Of a DNA stretch of 64,000 bases, positions 1 to 9,300 are shown in pieces; position 1 is the stretch's first letter; every line of letters begins with the position of its first letter. The translations under genes and the position numbers were made by a program. The notes under the pieces are model-generated. The model did no database searches and was not told the origin of the DNA. It saw only the letters and a list, made by a program, of their open reading frames with translations. The DNA is from Amia ocellicauda (lineage: Eukaryota; Chordata; Actinopteri; Amiiformes; Amiidae): contig NC_089863.1 of NCBI RefSeq assembly GCF_036373705.1, positions 9,531,357 through 9,595,356 of the forward strand, read 5' to 3'.

Positions 1-471
1 CTGTGTGTGTTGGCTGTGCTGGCGATCGGCCCCGTCCAGAGCCAGCCCTGCATCAACCGAGTACCTATAGGTCGATACAATACATTCATCAGGAGGCACG
101 TACCATCAGGCTTCCCCAAGACCAACAACATACAGCGATGGAGAAGCTTCTTAATTTCCAGGGGACTCTGCGGCCGAGTCCCAACCCAGACCTTCATTGA
201 CTCGTCTCGGGCGAACGTCGACAACGTTTGCAGGGCAGGAGGCAGGAGATTCTCGCAGAACAACCAGGGGAACCTGTGTGTGAGCGCTAACATGTTCACA
301 GTGTACAGCGTGCAGAGCAGCAACATACGCAGGAGGTGTAGTGTCACTAGAGTCAGTCGTACCCAGAGCTTCATCACGCTGGCCTGCGACAACATCGACA
401 ACCTCTGCCGGCCCGACCACTTCCAGACCACCAACAACCGGCCCAATGCAGCGAACGGACGCTGCCAGTGA
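1..471 (+). CDS. RNase A-superfamily protein, gene A (5' partial)
   Basis: Secreted ribonuclease of the RNase A superfamily. The window opens inside the signal peptide, so the start codon, intron and promoter lie outside; the frame begins at base 1 and ends at a TGA at 469-471. The mature part shows the RNase A landmarks in order: helix-1 histidine in FIRRHV (His12 equivalent), CGRVPTQTFI where RNase A has the CK..NTF motif, eight cysteines, and CRPDHF carrying the His119 equivalent. It differs from copies B and C by one residue visible here, GPVQSQ instead of GPGQSQ in the signal peptide. Poly(A) signal AATAAA lies at 724-729. Family assignment is from recognised motifs and spacing; substrate and role (digestive, antimicrobial or angiogenin-like) cannot be told from sequence. 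Confidence 0.88.
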   Translation: MCVLAVLAIGPVQSQPCINRVPIGRYNTFIRRHVPSGFPKTNNIQRWRSFLISRGLCGRVPTQTFIDSSRANVDNVCRAGGRRFSQNNQGNLCVSANMFTVYSVQSSNIRRRCSVTRVSRTQSFITLACDNIDNLCRPDHFQTTNNRPNAANGRCQ

Positions 472-760
472 TTCTAACATCACACGTGTATTATTGTGAT
501 TTAGTTTTCTGTTTCCCCACAATAACCAGCAATAATGATCGATGATTTCCTGTGAGATCTTATGCTTTTAAAACTGTATCTGTGATTTTAACTATATCTG
601 CCTTTACACTGTCTCTCTGCTGTGTGACGCGCTGGGTGTGTCAGTCTCCTGAGAGCTGCGTCTCTCACTCTGACACCCCCCCGCTGTCTCTGTCCTGCAT
701 CGCAGAAAGTATAAAATATATAAAATAAAGTATTTTGCAGAGCAGCTGGAGTTGTGGAGA
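472..760 (+). promoter_or_regulatory. RNase A gene 3'UTR and poly(A) signal
   Basis: Sequence downstream of the stop is conserved beside every RNase copy in the window (also 9010, 17564, 43979 on +; left of 30192, 53290 and 62612 on -). It ends with AATAAA at 724-729 followed by a short conserved GCAGAGCAGCTGG stretch, which fits a cleavage and polyadenylation region. Conservation among copies that diverge outside the gene supports it being transcribed UTR. Confidence 0.6.
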
Positions 761-2360
761 GAGTTGTGTAACAGAGGACTGGGCTGTATAGCACACAGGG
801 CCTGGGGGGGCACTAGAGGGCCGATTTAGTTTCAATCCAGTGGCAGTTGTTGGCCACTGCTCCCGTGAGTTCCTGTTCTTGTCGTTTGTCGTATTGATCA
901 AATGTTCAATACCTCTCTCAGTCTCTCTCTCCCTCGCTACCTCTATTTTTCTGTATGTAATGATGAATTTAAAACTAACAAGATACTTTGTCTGCATGCG
1001 ACACTACTTTTGGCATGATATAATATTGGATATATAATTTTTATGGCAGTATGCAGGTTACAGTTTTTCAAGTCAATGTGAATGAAACTGTGGTCCACAT
1101 GACCAACACCATAACCGAAATGAGCAGAAAAGGATACATTTCTGCAAAACAGCTAAACACAACTCTCTACACAAGACACAAACATCAATTAGGTAAGTCT
1201 TGTCAAACAAAATTAGAACATGTGTTCAGGGTCCGTAACTCACACTCCCACAAGTGTGAATCTCTACTGCACATGTGCAAATCCTCATTGCTCAATTGTT
1301 CAATCAGCCATCAGCCCATAATCACAACCCCATGGTGGCCAAGGAAGAGTCAAACACTGAACAGGAGGCGGCCATAGATACAGTGTCTTCAAACAACTCA
1401 GTATGTTTGAGGGAGATCCAGACTACAAATATACAAGAACATCAAATATCTCACAATGTACAGAGTGTCAGTCTGGCAGCTGCTGACCAGGTCTTGAATC
1501 GACACCAGTTAAGGATGAAACGGCTGTACAGGTACCTGTGACAGGAGCAGTGGCAGAGTGAAGGAGATCGGGTTCCAGTCTGTGCAGGTCAGGGCTCGTC
1601 ACAGTAATGCATTTCCATACACTGTTTAGATGCAGACAGTTACAATGGCTACCCATGTTCATGTTGTGTTTCTCTTGAGGCACACGTGTTGCCACATGAA
1701 TTCATACACGTGGATGAAGCGATTACATGTTTTGCTGTTGAGTGAAATTCTTTCTGCTTTGGTCTTCATGATCTTCATGAGTCACTCAGAGAACATGAGT
1801 GCAGCTCATGTTGGGGTGAAATGTTTACGGACCATTAACGCTTATTTTACAAGCAAGCAGAGGACGACAAAGAGAGCAGTACAGGGCTGACCATGTCATA
1901 TTGATGCTCATGGTTGGTGTGTATTGTGCCATTGTGAAGTGGCTGATGGAAATAATTTCTCATTAGATGACAAATTATACTGTTTTGATGGACTGATTTG
2001 ATTTTGTGACGTGTATTTGCTGTTTTGAGAGTCTGCGTGCATTTTGTAAAGGATTTGTGTCATTTTGGCCAAACGTGTTTCAGTTTGGAGCCGGTGCTCA
2101 TTGTTTTGAAATGTTTGGAGAAATGTGCTCAAGCAATAGACAAAGAGTAAGATTATGAGATCGCTGCCCCCTTGGAATTGAATGAAATTGCAATGGAAAA
2201 TGTAGTCTTGGAATACCATAACTTTCATCAGTACTGGACTTTACATAATGCTACCTCCCTCTGTCTTCCTATTTCTCACCCTCTCTCCATCTCCCTCTCA
2301 AATTCAAATGGTGGTTTCTCATCACAACCACTTGAAGCTTTGCCGAAGCAAGTACATACA
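761..2360. other. RNase downstream flank, no gene recognised
   Basis: About 1.6 kb with only short open frames (up to 108 codons) that are preserved among copies merely because the whole block is duplicated. Part of it (about 950-2180) recurs at 50,800-52,000 without an RNase gene. The block near 1050-1190 resembles the end of a DNA transposon but I could not classify it. Confidence 0.5.
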
Positions 2361-3025
2361 TACACCGATCAGCCATAACATTATGACCACCTGCATAATA
2401 TTGTGTAGCTGCCCGTACTCTTTAGCTGCCAAAACAGCCCTGACCCGTCGAGGCATGGACTCCACTAGACCTCTGAAGGTGTGCTGTGGTATCTGGCACC
2501 AAGACATTAACAGCAGATGTCCTATGAGTTGCAAGGTGGGGCCTCCATGGATCGGACTTGTTTGTTCAGCACATCCCACAGATGCTCGATTGGATTGAGA
2601 TCTGGGGAATTTGGAGGCCAAGTCAACACCTTGAACTCGTGATTCATCAGACCAGGCCACCTTCTTCCATTGCTCCAAGGTCCAGTTCTGATGCTCGCGT
2701 GCCCATTGTAGGCGCTTTCAGCGGTTCACCGCTTTGACCACTTCTGATAGGTACTGACCACTGCAGACCGGGAACACCCCACAAGAGCTGCAGTTTTGGA
2801 GATGCCCTGACCCAGTCGTCTAGCCATCACAATGTGGCCCTTGTCAGAGTCGCTCAGATCCTTACTCTTGCCCATTTTTCCTGCTTCTAACACATCAACT
2901 TTGAGGACAAAATCTTCACTTGCTGCCTAATATATCCCACCCACTGACAGGTGCCATGATAACGAGAATATTAGTGTCATTCACTTCACCTGTCAGTGGT
3001 CATAATGATATGGCTGATCGGTGTA
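2361..3025 (-). mobile_element. Deleted Tc1-like transposon (unit 1)
   Basis: The TA target duplicates at 2361 and 3024 flank terminal inverted repeats beginning CACCGATCAGCC; the right end mirrors it (GGCTGATCGGTG). The minus strand keeps transposase shreds, including WKKVAWSDES (first catalytic Asp region) and the C-terminal LVESMPRRVRAVLAAK, but most of the DDE domain is missing. It is a non-autonomous, internally deleted Tc1/mariner copy. Confidence 0.85.
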
Positions 3026-3058
3026 TATCAACAGTAACAATAGTATATTCTTAAAATA

Positions 3059-3489
3059 TGTCACCGCCTAGTGGGTAATTAGGGGGCGTCTACGCAAGAC
3101 CACGCCACCTCCTTTGATTAACGAGGGAGGAGCTCGTGTTACCCGCGCTTTCTCCCCGAGCAGGCTCGACAGAATCCCAAGACAAATTCCACACAAACTG
3201 GTAACAATAACAATATTGTAACGACACTCGTTAATGAGAAATAAGTTAGAAACAATAAAGAAAATTGTCTGTACCAATAATAAAGTTACGAATAACCGGT
3301 TTATTTAAACACAGTTCACCTATTCCGGCCAGTGAACACAGCCCAAGAAATAAAAGGAAAACATGGCTTTCTACTGGAGTCCGTATAAAGGGCTCCCGCT
3401 GCAGTTGTAAAAGTCCGCCGAGCAGCCAAACCCCGACGACTAAATAGACTGCCGGTCCGACCCATCTGACCCGGCAGGTCCAATCAACA
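3059..3489 (-). mobile_element. Truncated LTR fragment (unit 1)
   Basis: The left end TGTCACCGCC is the reverse complement of an LTR end GGCGGTGACA also seen at 47,392. The interior resembles LTR copies at 5424-6189 and 54,784-55,510. The right side is cut off at 3489 where the longer unit 3 continues, so the truncation is a deletion breakpoint and not an LTR end. Confidence 0.55.
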
Positions 3490-4034
3490 TTCACTGCCAC
3501 GTTAACGCTCACTGACGAACACGCTGAGTGTGTGTGTGTGTCCTTCTCATGATCTGTCTTTCAAAATGTCACACTTCTTTTGAGAGTTCCTCTCTCAACC
3601 AAAACATCTGAAAAGAAGTAGTCAGTGTAATAGCAAAGCAGGCATCTTCACACAGTGTGAAAAACCTTCCCCCAAATAAGGTAGTGAACCAACTGTAGCG
3701 ACAAGAACAGGAACACACGGGAGCAGTGACCGACTGTCGCTGGATTGAAATGTCTTAACAGTCAGGATGGCAAGTCCACATACAATAGTCCGTAATACAA
3801 TTGTTTTCAGGCGGCGCTGGCAGCTGTCTTCGACACACAGACCACCCATGAGCCCCTGCGCTGCACTGCTGCTGGGCTGCAGCCCTCACTGCTTGTTCAC
3901 ATCAGCAAAGGCGATACAGTATTAAATGCTGGACAACTGGCACCATCCGTGACGTGTACATGTGCGTGTGTGTGCGTGCGTGATAAGACAAATCTTGAAT
4001 TTATCAAAAGCTGTCTTACAAAATGTCATGCGTG
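3490..4034. repeat. LINE remnant plus unclassified interspersed repeat (unit 1)
   Basis: The first about 40 bp are the tail of a minus-strand LINE fragment that is complete in unit 3. The rest (about 3545-3900) is an unclassified repeat also present at 12,083, 24,315, 45,230-45,395 joined to 47,393-47,480, and 52,565-52,790. No coding capacity is evident. Confidence 0.5.
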
Positions 4035-4037
4035 TAT

Positions 4038-4867
4038 ATACAGATTAACAAATTAAAGGATAAACCTGAATAAATGAATGGAGGAACATAACAAACAGGT
4101 GTACTGCATGATACAATTAAGCAATTTACATCCTATCATGCTCTGTGGCAGGTATACAAATGCTGAGCATACCCAGTTGACCTCGATTTTGGATCAAAAT
4201 GGCAAGACGAAAGGATCTAAGTGACTTTGAAAGAGGGGTCATTATTGGGGAACGAATGGCAGGAGCTTCAGTCACAAAGACGCTCAACTGGCTCGTGTTC
4301 TGGACAAGTGGGCGAGTGCATGTGAGGCAACACCAAGAGAACAGTACAGGCCTGACTGCTGGACCCCTACAGTGAGGGGGTCCGGAGGATCTGTTATGCT
4401 GTGGGGGGCATTTTCCTGGCATGGTTTGGGTCCACTTGTCCCCTCAGAGGGAAGGGTCGTTGCAAATCATTGCAGAGTTATTCTGAGTGATCACCTTTAT
4501 CCTATGGTGACACATTTCTATCCTGATGGGAGTGGACTCTTCCAGGATGACAATGCCCATCCACAGGGCACGAGGGCTCACTGAATGGTGTGATGAGTAT
4601 GAAAATGATGTGACTCATATGCTATGGCCTTCGCAATCAACAGATCTCAACCCAATTGAACACCTATGAACGTGTTAGACAGCGCTCTCCACCACCATCA
4701 TCAAAACACCAAATGAGGGAATATCTTTTGGGAGAATGGTGTTCATCCCTCCAGTAGAGTCCAGACACTTGTACAATCTGTGCCAAGAGCATTGAAGCTG
4801 TTCTGGTGGCTTGTGGAGACCAACACCTCACTGAGACACTTTATGTTGGGTTTTCCGTTACTTTGTC
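4038..4867 (+). pseudogene. Tc1-like transposase relic, second family (unit 1)
   Basis: A start at 4199 gives MARRKDLSDFERGVIIGERM, a Tc1 N-terminal helix-turn-helix region. The middle is deleted, and the DDE part resumes near 4372 with GSVMLWGAFSWHGLGPLV and the GLFQDDNAHPQGTRA second-Asp motif. Frameshifts and stops break the frame, for example after 4584. A better preserved inverted relative lies at 40,489-41,325. The element cannot encode transposase. Confidence 0.8.
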
Positions 4868-5128
4868 AATTGAAATTCTGCTGGGATTATCTATATGTTG
4901 ACATGTCCTTGTGGGACAGACTAAAACAGCACTTTAGATTCGGATTGCTGAACACAATGCAGCAATTAGAAATCAAAATGCAGAGTACTCTATAGCAGAA
5001 GGCTGGGCATGGATCTTCACCACACTCATTTTGTGGGTCTGGAGAAGATTAGACCTGAAAGAGGAGGGAATCTCGTAAATTTCCTACTGAGGAGAGAGGC
5101 ATATAGGATATTGGCATTAAAGACATGA
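4868..5128 (+). pseudogene. Penelope-like GIY-YIG relic (unit 1)
   Basis: Decayed version of the better preserved minus-strand fragment at 40,171-40,443. The C-terminal half is readable here as FVGLEKIRPERGGNLVNF and LLRREAYRILALKT, the conserved end of the GIY-YIG endonuclease domain of Penelope-like retroelements. The N-terminal half is frameshifted. Confidence 0.65.
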
Positions 5129-5423
5129 GAACCACTCTTAGAAGTAATGTGTTCAAATTCTACACAAAAACTGTTATTTTCTACACAATATGTGCAGGGT
5201 ACAGTCTTTCTGCTAACACAATCGAAGTGTGTTATTTATTTCTAACCATAATACTCTGTAAAATGTATCTCAACCAACCACTTCCACATGCCCTTCGCTG
5301 GAGGACAGCGCTGAGCGTTTGAACTTTCTACAAAACTTGTTCTGTGGCCTCAAAATTATGAGAGTTGAGTATCATTATTGTAATCCTTAGTTTGAGTTCT
5401 GTTTGGGTTAATTTTACAATTTA
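5129..5423. other. Spacer, no gene recognised
   Basis: AT-rich sequence between the Penelope relic and the LTR, possibly the relic's 3' untranslated tail. It is present in all units and in the inverted block. Confidence 0.35.
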
Positions 5424-6189
5424 CGCCACCACCTATGGGGTGGTTAGGGGTGACACGCTTCACGACCATGCCACCTCCTTCATTAATGAGAGAGGACCTG
5501 GTTAGCCCTGACTGGACCCCACAGCACCACCACACAAATGAAAGTAACAAAGACAGGGCATGAAGACTGTACCAGCACGAATACAATAAGGAATTGGGAT
5601 TTGAAATATAACCTACCATAACATTGCCTTTAATAAAACCAGGCACTAAAACTACTAAAAACCCTACTCAACAATGACACCAAATAGTAGGAAAAAAGAG
5701 CCAACTAAGAATCAATAAAACCCAATTTCCTCATCTAAAGTACAGATAGCAGCAACCAGAAACCCCCCGTCCCCTCAGGGGATATAAACAAGTCTCTTGT
5801 CTGCCGCGCTGCTGTTAAGACGAATTCAGTGACCGCTCGGATTCATGTGAAGTTACCCAGCTGTATAAATGTGTACAAATGTATTTTACTGGAGCAATGT
5901 AACCCTTGCTCAAGGGTACAACAGCATTGCATTGCACTGGTTATGAGTCCAGAGCCCTAACCACTACTCCACAGTTATGCCTACTTCCCTCTCCAGCCCT
6001 GCGCCTTGGTTTGGCTGTGGGTCATGTGGGCTGTGAGTGTCCTGCTCCGTGTGCTCAGTAGTAGGTTGCGCTGCTGACTGACCGTGTCTCTGGGTTTAAC
6101 CAATTAGTAAGTGAAAATAAGTCATAATACATAAATAAATAAAAGTGATCAATCAACTGTTAATTGCCCGTCACGCCCCGCCCCTGACA
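5424..6189 (-). mobile_element. Solo LTR with nested SINE (unit 1)
   Basis: About 770 bp in reverse orientation. The plus-strand right edge reads CCCCTGACA (LTR start TGTCAGGGG) and the left edge CACCACC matches an LTR end GGTGG. The interior contains AATAAA-type and TATA-like boxes on the minus strand and shares segments with LTR-like copies at 54,784-55,510 and 45,396-47,392. No internal gag-pol region adjoins it. Confidence 0.6.
5850..5974 (-). mobile_element. tRNA-derived SINE fragment nested in the LTR (unit 1)
   Basis: Read on the minus strand it begins GTGGAGTAGTGGTTAGGGCT, similar to a tRNA A-box, and continues with the TACCCTTGAGCAAGGGT and CTCCAGTAAAATACA segments typical of fish SINEs. 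The copy is short and its B-box is degenerate. Confidence 0.5.
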
Positions 6190-6218
6190 TTAACTGAAGT
6201 AATTCATTATCGTATTAG

Positions 6219-6358
6219 TACGGAAGAGCCCTGGGGGCATTGAAACAAAACCCCTCCGAAATTCAACTCAAAATTTTAACTTGAAATCTCTAAAGTCTGG
6301 GTTTAACATGAATTCTTGTTTAGATTTTTCTTTCACATGGCCCCAGGGCTCTTCCGTA
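6219..6358. mobile_element. 140-bp MITE (unit 1)
   Basis: Perfect terminal inverted repeats TACGGAAGAGCCCTGGGG and CCCCAGGGCTCTTCCGTA bound a non-coding AT-rich core. TA at each outer edge suggests a Tc1/mariner-type target duplication. Copies are at 14,757, 27,023 and (inverted block) 39,058. Confidence 0.8.
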
Positions 6359-6379
6359 CATTAGATATGAAGACGACTA

Positions 6380-7539
6380 TTATTAGTATTTTTTAATGTT
6401 TTTATTAAGGACACCTTATAGTAGTAGTATATAATAGTTATATACCCACCATTACAAAATAATATTAAAGTGCAATATGCCGGTAATGTAATGTTGTGGG
6501 GATTGTGAAGCCAGTCCTCAGTGACGCGGCGGGTCGCTCAGTGTTTATTTATGTATTATTTATGTATTCATTCGTGTTATTTAAACCTAAAATATCCAGA
6601 TTTAGATGCTTAACAGATGTTAACTTCATTTATAAAGTGGATTATTCCACAGATGTTTAATGCATAATATGCTGTATATAAAAAAATTGTATATATATGT
6701 ATATATATATTATTTGACATTACTCATTTTCAGAAAAGTTAAAAAGTACAATTAATTCAAATTATTGCATTTTTTCTACTGTACTATGTCTTACAGTCTT
6801 ACATACATTGTCTGTGATTGTAATTTAGTTTTGTACTGAATAAAGAAGGTTTCTCTGTTTACATTAAACAACTACCACATAGTTTCCTTTGTTAAATTAA
6901 TATTTTGTTTAGCTTAAATAAGCCAACGTGTTGAGTAAAACTAACATATTACAGTGTTCATGAAATAACACATTATTTGTGCTAATATTCCTACACAAAA
7001 CCTGTGTTAACTTTAACACAACATGTGTTGTCCGTAATCACACTCAGTAATGTGTTAAAAAACAGCACATCATGTGTTGTTTTTAACACATTTGTTCTAA
7101 GAGTGCACCGGGACTTAATGAGGATCTTCATTTTTGTCCTTTTATTTGAAAATGTATGTCTAACCTGCTGGAATTAATTGCCAATTGTCTAATAATTGAT
7201 TGAAAGAGTTACAAATTAATTTTAATGATTGTACTATATATATATTTTTAAATGTAATTGCATGTAGAATTTGTCTTGCTTATAATGAAATGTTCACACT
7301 TTGTTGAAATAATAGTGAGTTTGCATGATTGTTAATTGAATATAGAATGATGGTGCTAATGATTCATTTATATCAGATGTATTGAAGAGATTCAGGAAGA
7401 TAAGTCGAAACAAATAAGCATCATGATAAATTAAGTATTTTTTTGTGACATCGGTGAATGTGGCCTGTTTTTAGCCGGGAGCTGCTGTCCATCCTTCCTT
7501 GAATGGTTTTCCATTAGAGGACAATCTGTTTCATATATA
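6380..7539. repeat. AT-rich spacer with TGTGTTAA palindromes (unit 1)
   Basis: No gene. Positions about 6990-7110 hold repeated inverted TGTGTTAA and ACACATGATGTGTTG motifs typical of a hAT-type MITE end. The remainder is simple AT-rich sequence shared by all units and the inverted block. Confidence 0.5.
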
Positions 7540-7623
7540 TACAGCTCTGGAAAAAATTAAGAGACCACTCCCAGTTCAGGACTCAGTGTTAAGTGGTCTC
7601 TTTTTTTTTTTTCCAGAGCTGTA
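7540..7623. mobile_element. 84-bp MITE (unit 1)
   Basis: Inverted ends TACAGCTCTGGAAAAA and TTTTTCCAGAGCTGTA with an inner inverted GAGACCACT and AGTGGTCTC pair, bounded by TA. It recurs at 16,078-16,163, shrunken at 29,563-29,596, and truncated at 37,728-37,792. Confidence 0.8.
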
Positions 7624-7756
7624 TATCCCACGTCTGTGTTAACTTTAAAATAAAATTATTCATAACATCACACCTGAACTTGACCCCCCTGCTATCTGTC
7701 CCACTCAAAGATTCGGGTACAGACTTTTACTGACGCAAATTTCAAGGCCTTGCAAG

Positions 7757-7803
<47 letters not shown>

Positions 7804-7860
7804 AGGAATCAAAATGTTGAATCTTTATCTGACCAGGAACTGTATATTTGTATTCATACA
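7624..7860. repeat. Ancestral RNase-flank block with (TA)n tract (unit 1)
   Basis: The block resembles sequence lying just 3' of genes D, E, F and G (near 29,620, 44,400, 52,830 and 62,200). The (TA)n tract is at 7759-7797 and longer in unit 2 (16,299-16,350). No coding content. Confidence 0.5.
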
Positions 7861-8041
7861 TTTTATTCATAATACATTTATTCTGGACATGCATGTACAA
7901 GAACTGTACACTTGTAAAAGCAGTAAAGCTATTTCATTTTGTTATTTCATTAACGTATTTATTTTCTCTTTGCTGTATCTGTAAATGCTTTGGCAACACT
8001 TGTGTAAACTTGTCATGTCAATAACGCTTGTTTTGAATTTG
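7861..8041 (+). mobile_element. LINE 3' tail upstream of gene B
   Basis: Contains TTTGGCAACACTTGTGTAAA and a terminal ATTTGAG, matching the 3' end of the LINE at 30,735-34,625 (CTTTGGCAACACTACG and ending TTGAATTGAAATTGAG). A (GT)n/(GA)n tract follows directly. The same tail sits upstream of C, D and G, so it predates the duplications. Confidence 0.65.
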
Positions 8042-8119
8042 AGTGTGTCTGTATGTATGTGTGTGTGTGTGTGAGTGAGAGTGTGTGTGAGTGAGTGTTA
8101 GAGAGAGAGAGGGTCAGTA

Positions 8120-8286
8120 TGTGTGATAGAGATTGTGTTGAGTTGTGAAATTCACACTGAGTCCTTACTGGCAGTGTGAGCTCAGAGGGGCAGTATATAA
8201 GCACACAGACCCTCAGTGCTGCACTCACACTCGACCGCTTCAGACCAGACCCACCGCCAGCGAACTCTCTCTGCGTTTCTGTCCAG
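8120..8286 (+). promoter_or_regulatory. Gene B promoter and untranslated exon 1
   Basis: TATATAA at 8194-8200 with a conserved upstream block (TGAAATTCACACTGAGTCC). Transcription probably starts about 25-30 bp downstream, and exon 1 ends CTGTCCAG at 8286. The donor reads GTCAAG (C at +3), whereas D, E, F and G have GTGAAG. The block is conserved before every RNase copy visible. Confidence 0.75.
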
Positions 8287-8523
8287 GTCAAGTGTCTCCA
8301 TTAGAACATGTATTTAATCTCTGTTAGAACATGGATTTCTCTCTCTCTGTCTGTCATTCTGTCTCTCTCTCTCTGTATGGCTCTCTGAGTGTGTTAAAGT
8401 ACACTTCACAGGCACAGTAACCCTCTCTCTCACCATCTCTCCTTCTCCCTGTCTGTCTCTTTCTCTCCATCCCTGTCCATCCCTCCCTGTCTCACTCTCT
8501 CTGTCTTGTCTCCCCAGGTGAAG

Positions 8524-9009
8524 ATGTTGATGTCAGTGCTGTGTGTGTTGGCTGTGCTGGCGATCGGCCCTGGCCAGAGCCAGCCCTGCATCAACCGAGT
8601 ACCTATAGGTCGATACAATACATTCATCAGGAGGCACGTACCATCAGGCTTCCCCAAGACCAACAACATACAGCGATGGAGAAGCTTCTTAATTTCCAGG
8701 GGACTCTGCGGCCGAGTCCCAACCCAGACCTTCATTGACTCGTCTCGGGCGAACGTCGACAACGTTTGCAGGGCAGGAGGCAGGAGATTCTCGCAGAACA
8801 ACCAGGGGAACCTGTGTGTGAGCGCTAACATGTTCACAGTGTACAGCGTGCAGAGCAGCAACATACGCAGGAGGTGTAGTGTCACTAGAGTCAGTCGTAC
8901 CCAGAGCTTCATCACGCTGGCCTGCGACAACATCGACAACCTCTGCCGGCCCGACCACTTCCAGACCACCAACAACCGGCCCAATGCAGCGAACGGACGC
9001 TGCCAGTGA
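8524..9009 (+). CDS. RNase A-superfamily protein, gene B
   Basis: Secreted ribonuclease-family protein of 161 residues. The ATG at 8524 is chosen because the splice acceptor CCCCAG ends at 8517, so the apparent upstream Met at 8506 is intronic. Residues 1 to about 20 (MLMSVLCVLAVLAIGPGQSQ) form a signal peptide. Landmarks: His12 equivalent in FIRRHV, CGRVPTQTFI in place of CK..NTF, VDNVC (Cys58), NLC, RRRC (Cys95), LAC (Cys110) and CRPDHF (His119). Cys26, Cys65 and Cys84 are absent. Extra cysteines occur near the mature N-terminus, before the His119 motif, and at the C-terminus. The protein is strongly arginine-rich. Gene structure: exon 1 to 8286, intron 8287-8517, poly(A) signal 9262-9267. 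The translated product is identical to gene C. Catalytic competence is uncertain without Lys41. Confidence 0.9.
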   Translation: MLMSVLCVLAVLAIGPGQSQPCINRVPIGRYNTFIRRHVPSGFPKTNNIQRWRSFLISRGLCGRVPTQTFIDSSRANVDNVCRAGGRRFSQNNQGNLCVSANMFTVYSVQSSNIRRRCSVTRVSRTQSFITLACDNIDNLCRPDHFQTTNNRPNAANGRCQ

Positions 9010-9300
9010 TTCTAACATCACACGTGTATTATTGTGATTTAGTTTTCTGTTTCCCCACAATAACCAGCAATAATGATCGATGATTTCCTGTGAGATCTTA
9101 TGCTTTTAAAACTGTATCTGTGATTTTAACTATCTCTGCCTTTACACTGTCTCTCTGCTGTGTGACGCGCTGGGTGTGTCAGTCTCCTGAGAGCTGCGTC
9201 TCTCACTCTGACACCCCCCCGCTGTCTCTGTACTGCATCGCAGAAAGTATAAAATATATAAAATAAAGTATTTTGCAGAGCAGCTGGAGTTGTGGAGAGA
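9010..9300 (+). promoter_or_regulatory. Gene B 3'UTR and poly(A) signal
   Basis: Copy of the conserved RNase 3'UTR; AATAAA at 9262-9267. Confidence 0.6.

Larger units (their letters stand above)
1..8538 (+). repeat. Tandem RNase unit 1 (8.54 kb, 5' end cut by window)
   Basis: Positions 1-8538 recur at 8539-17092 with only scattered base differences (for example near 1249, 1405 and 2193) and small length changes in a T-run and a (TA)n tract. The unit starts in the RNase coding exon and ends just after the next gene's ATG. Order inside it: RNase 3' end, downstream flank, Tc1 relic, LTR fragment, unclassified repeat, second Tc1 relic, Penelope relic, LTR with nested SINE, MITE, AT-rich spacer, MITE, LINE 3' tail, RNase promoter and exon 1. 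The high identity over non-coding DNA shows recent duplication or homogenisation. Confidence 0.95.

Noticed and set aside
1051-1377. 108-codon frame repeated at 9589, 18,142 and partly at 50,935
   Set aside because: Its repetition is explained by duplication of the whole block; no recognisable domain, no promoter, and the 50.9-kb copy has lost part of it through an indel.
5850-5974. Possible tRNA gene
   Set aside because: Only the A-box-like head of a SINE is present; no complete cloverleaf.
8506-8523. Upstream Met (MSPQVKMLM...) as start of the RNase
   Set aside because: These codons lie before the splice acceptor, inside the intron.
8430-8984. Long open frames antisense to the RNase coding exons (also at 16,984, 30,217 and 53,315)
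   Set aside because: They mirror the RNase exon on the opposite strand, run into low-complexity intron sequence, and break up in diverged gene G. They are shadows, not genes.
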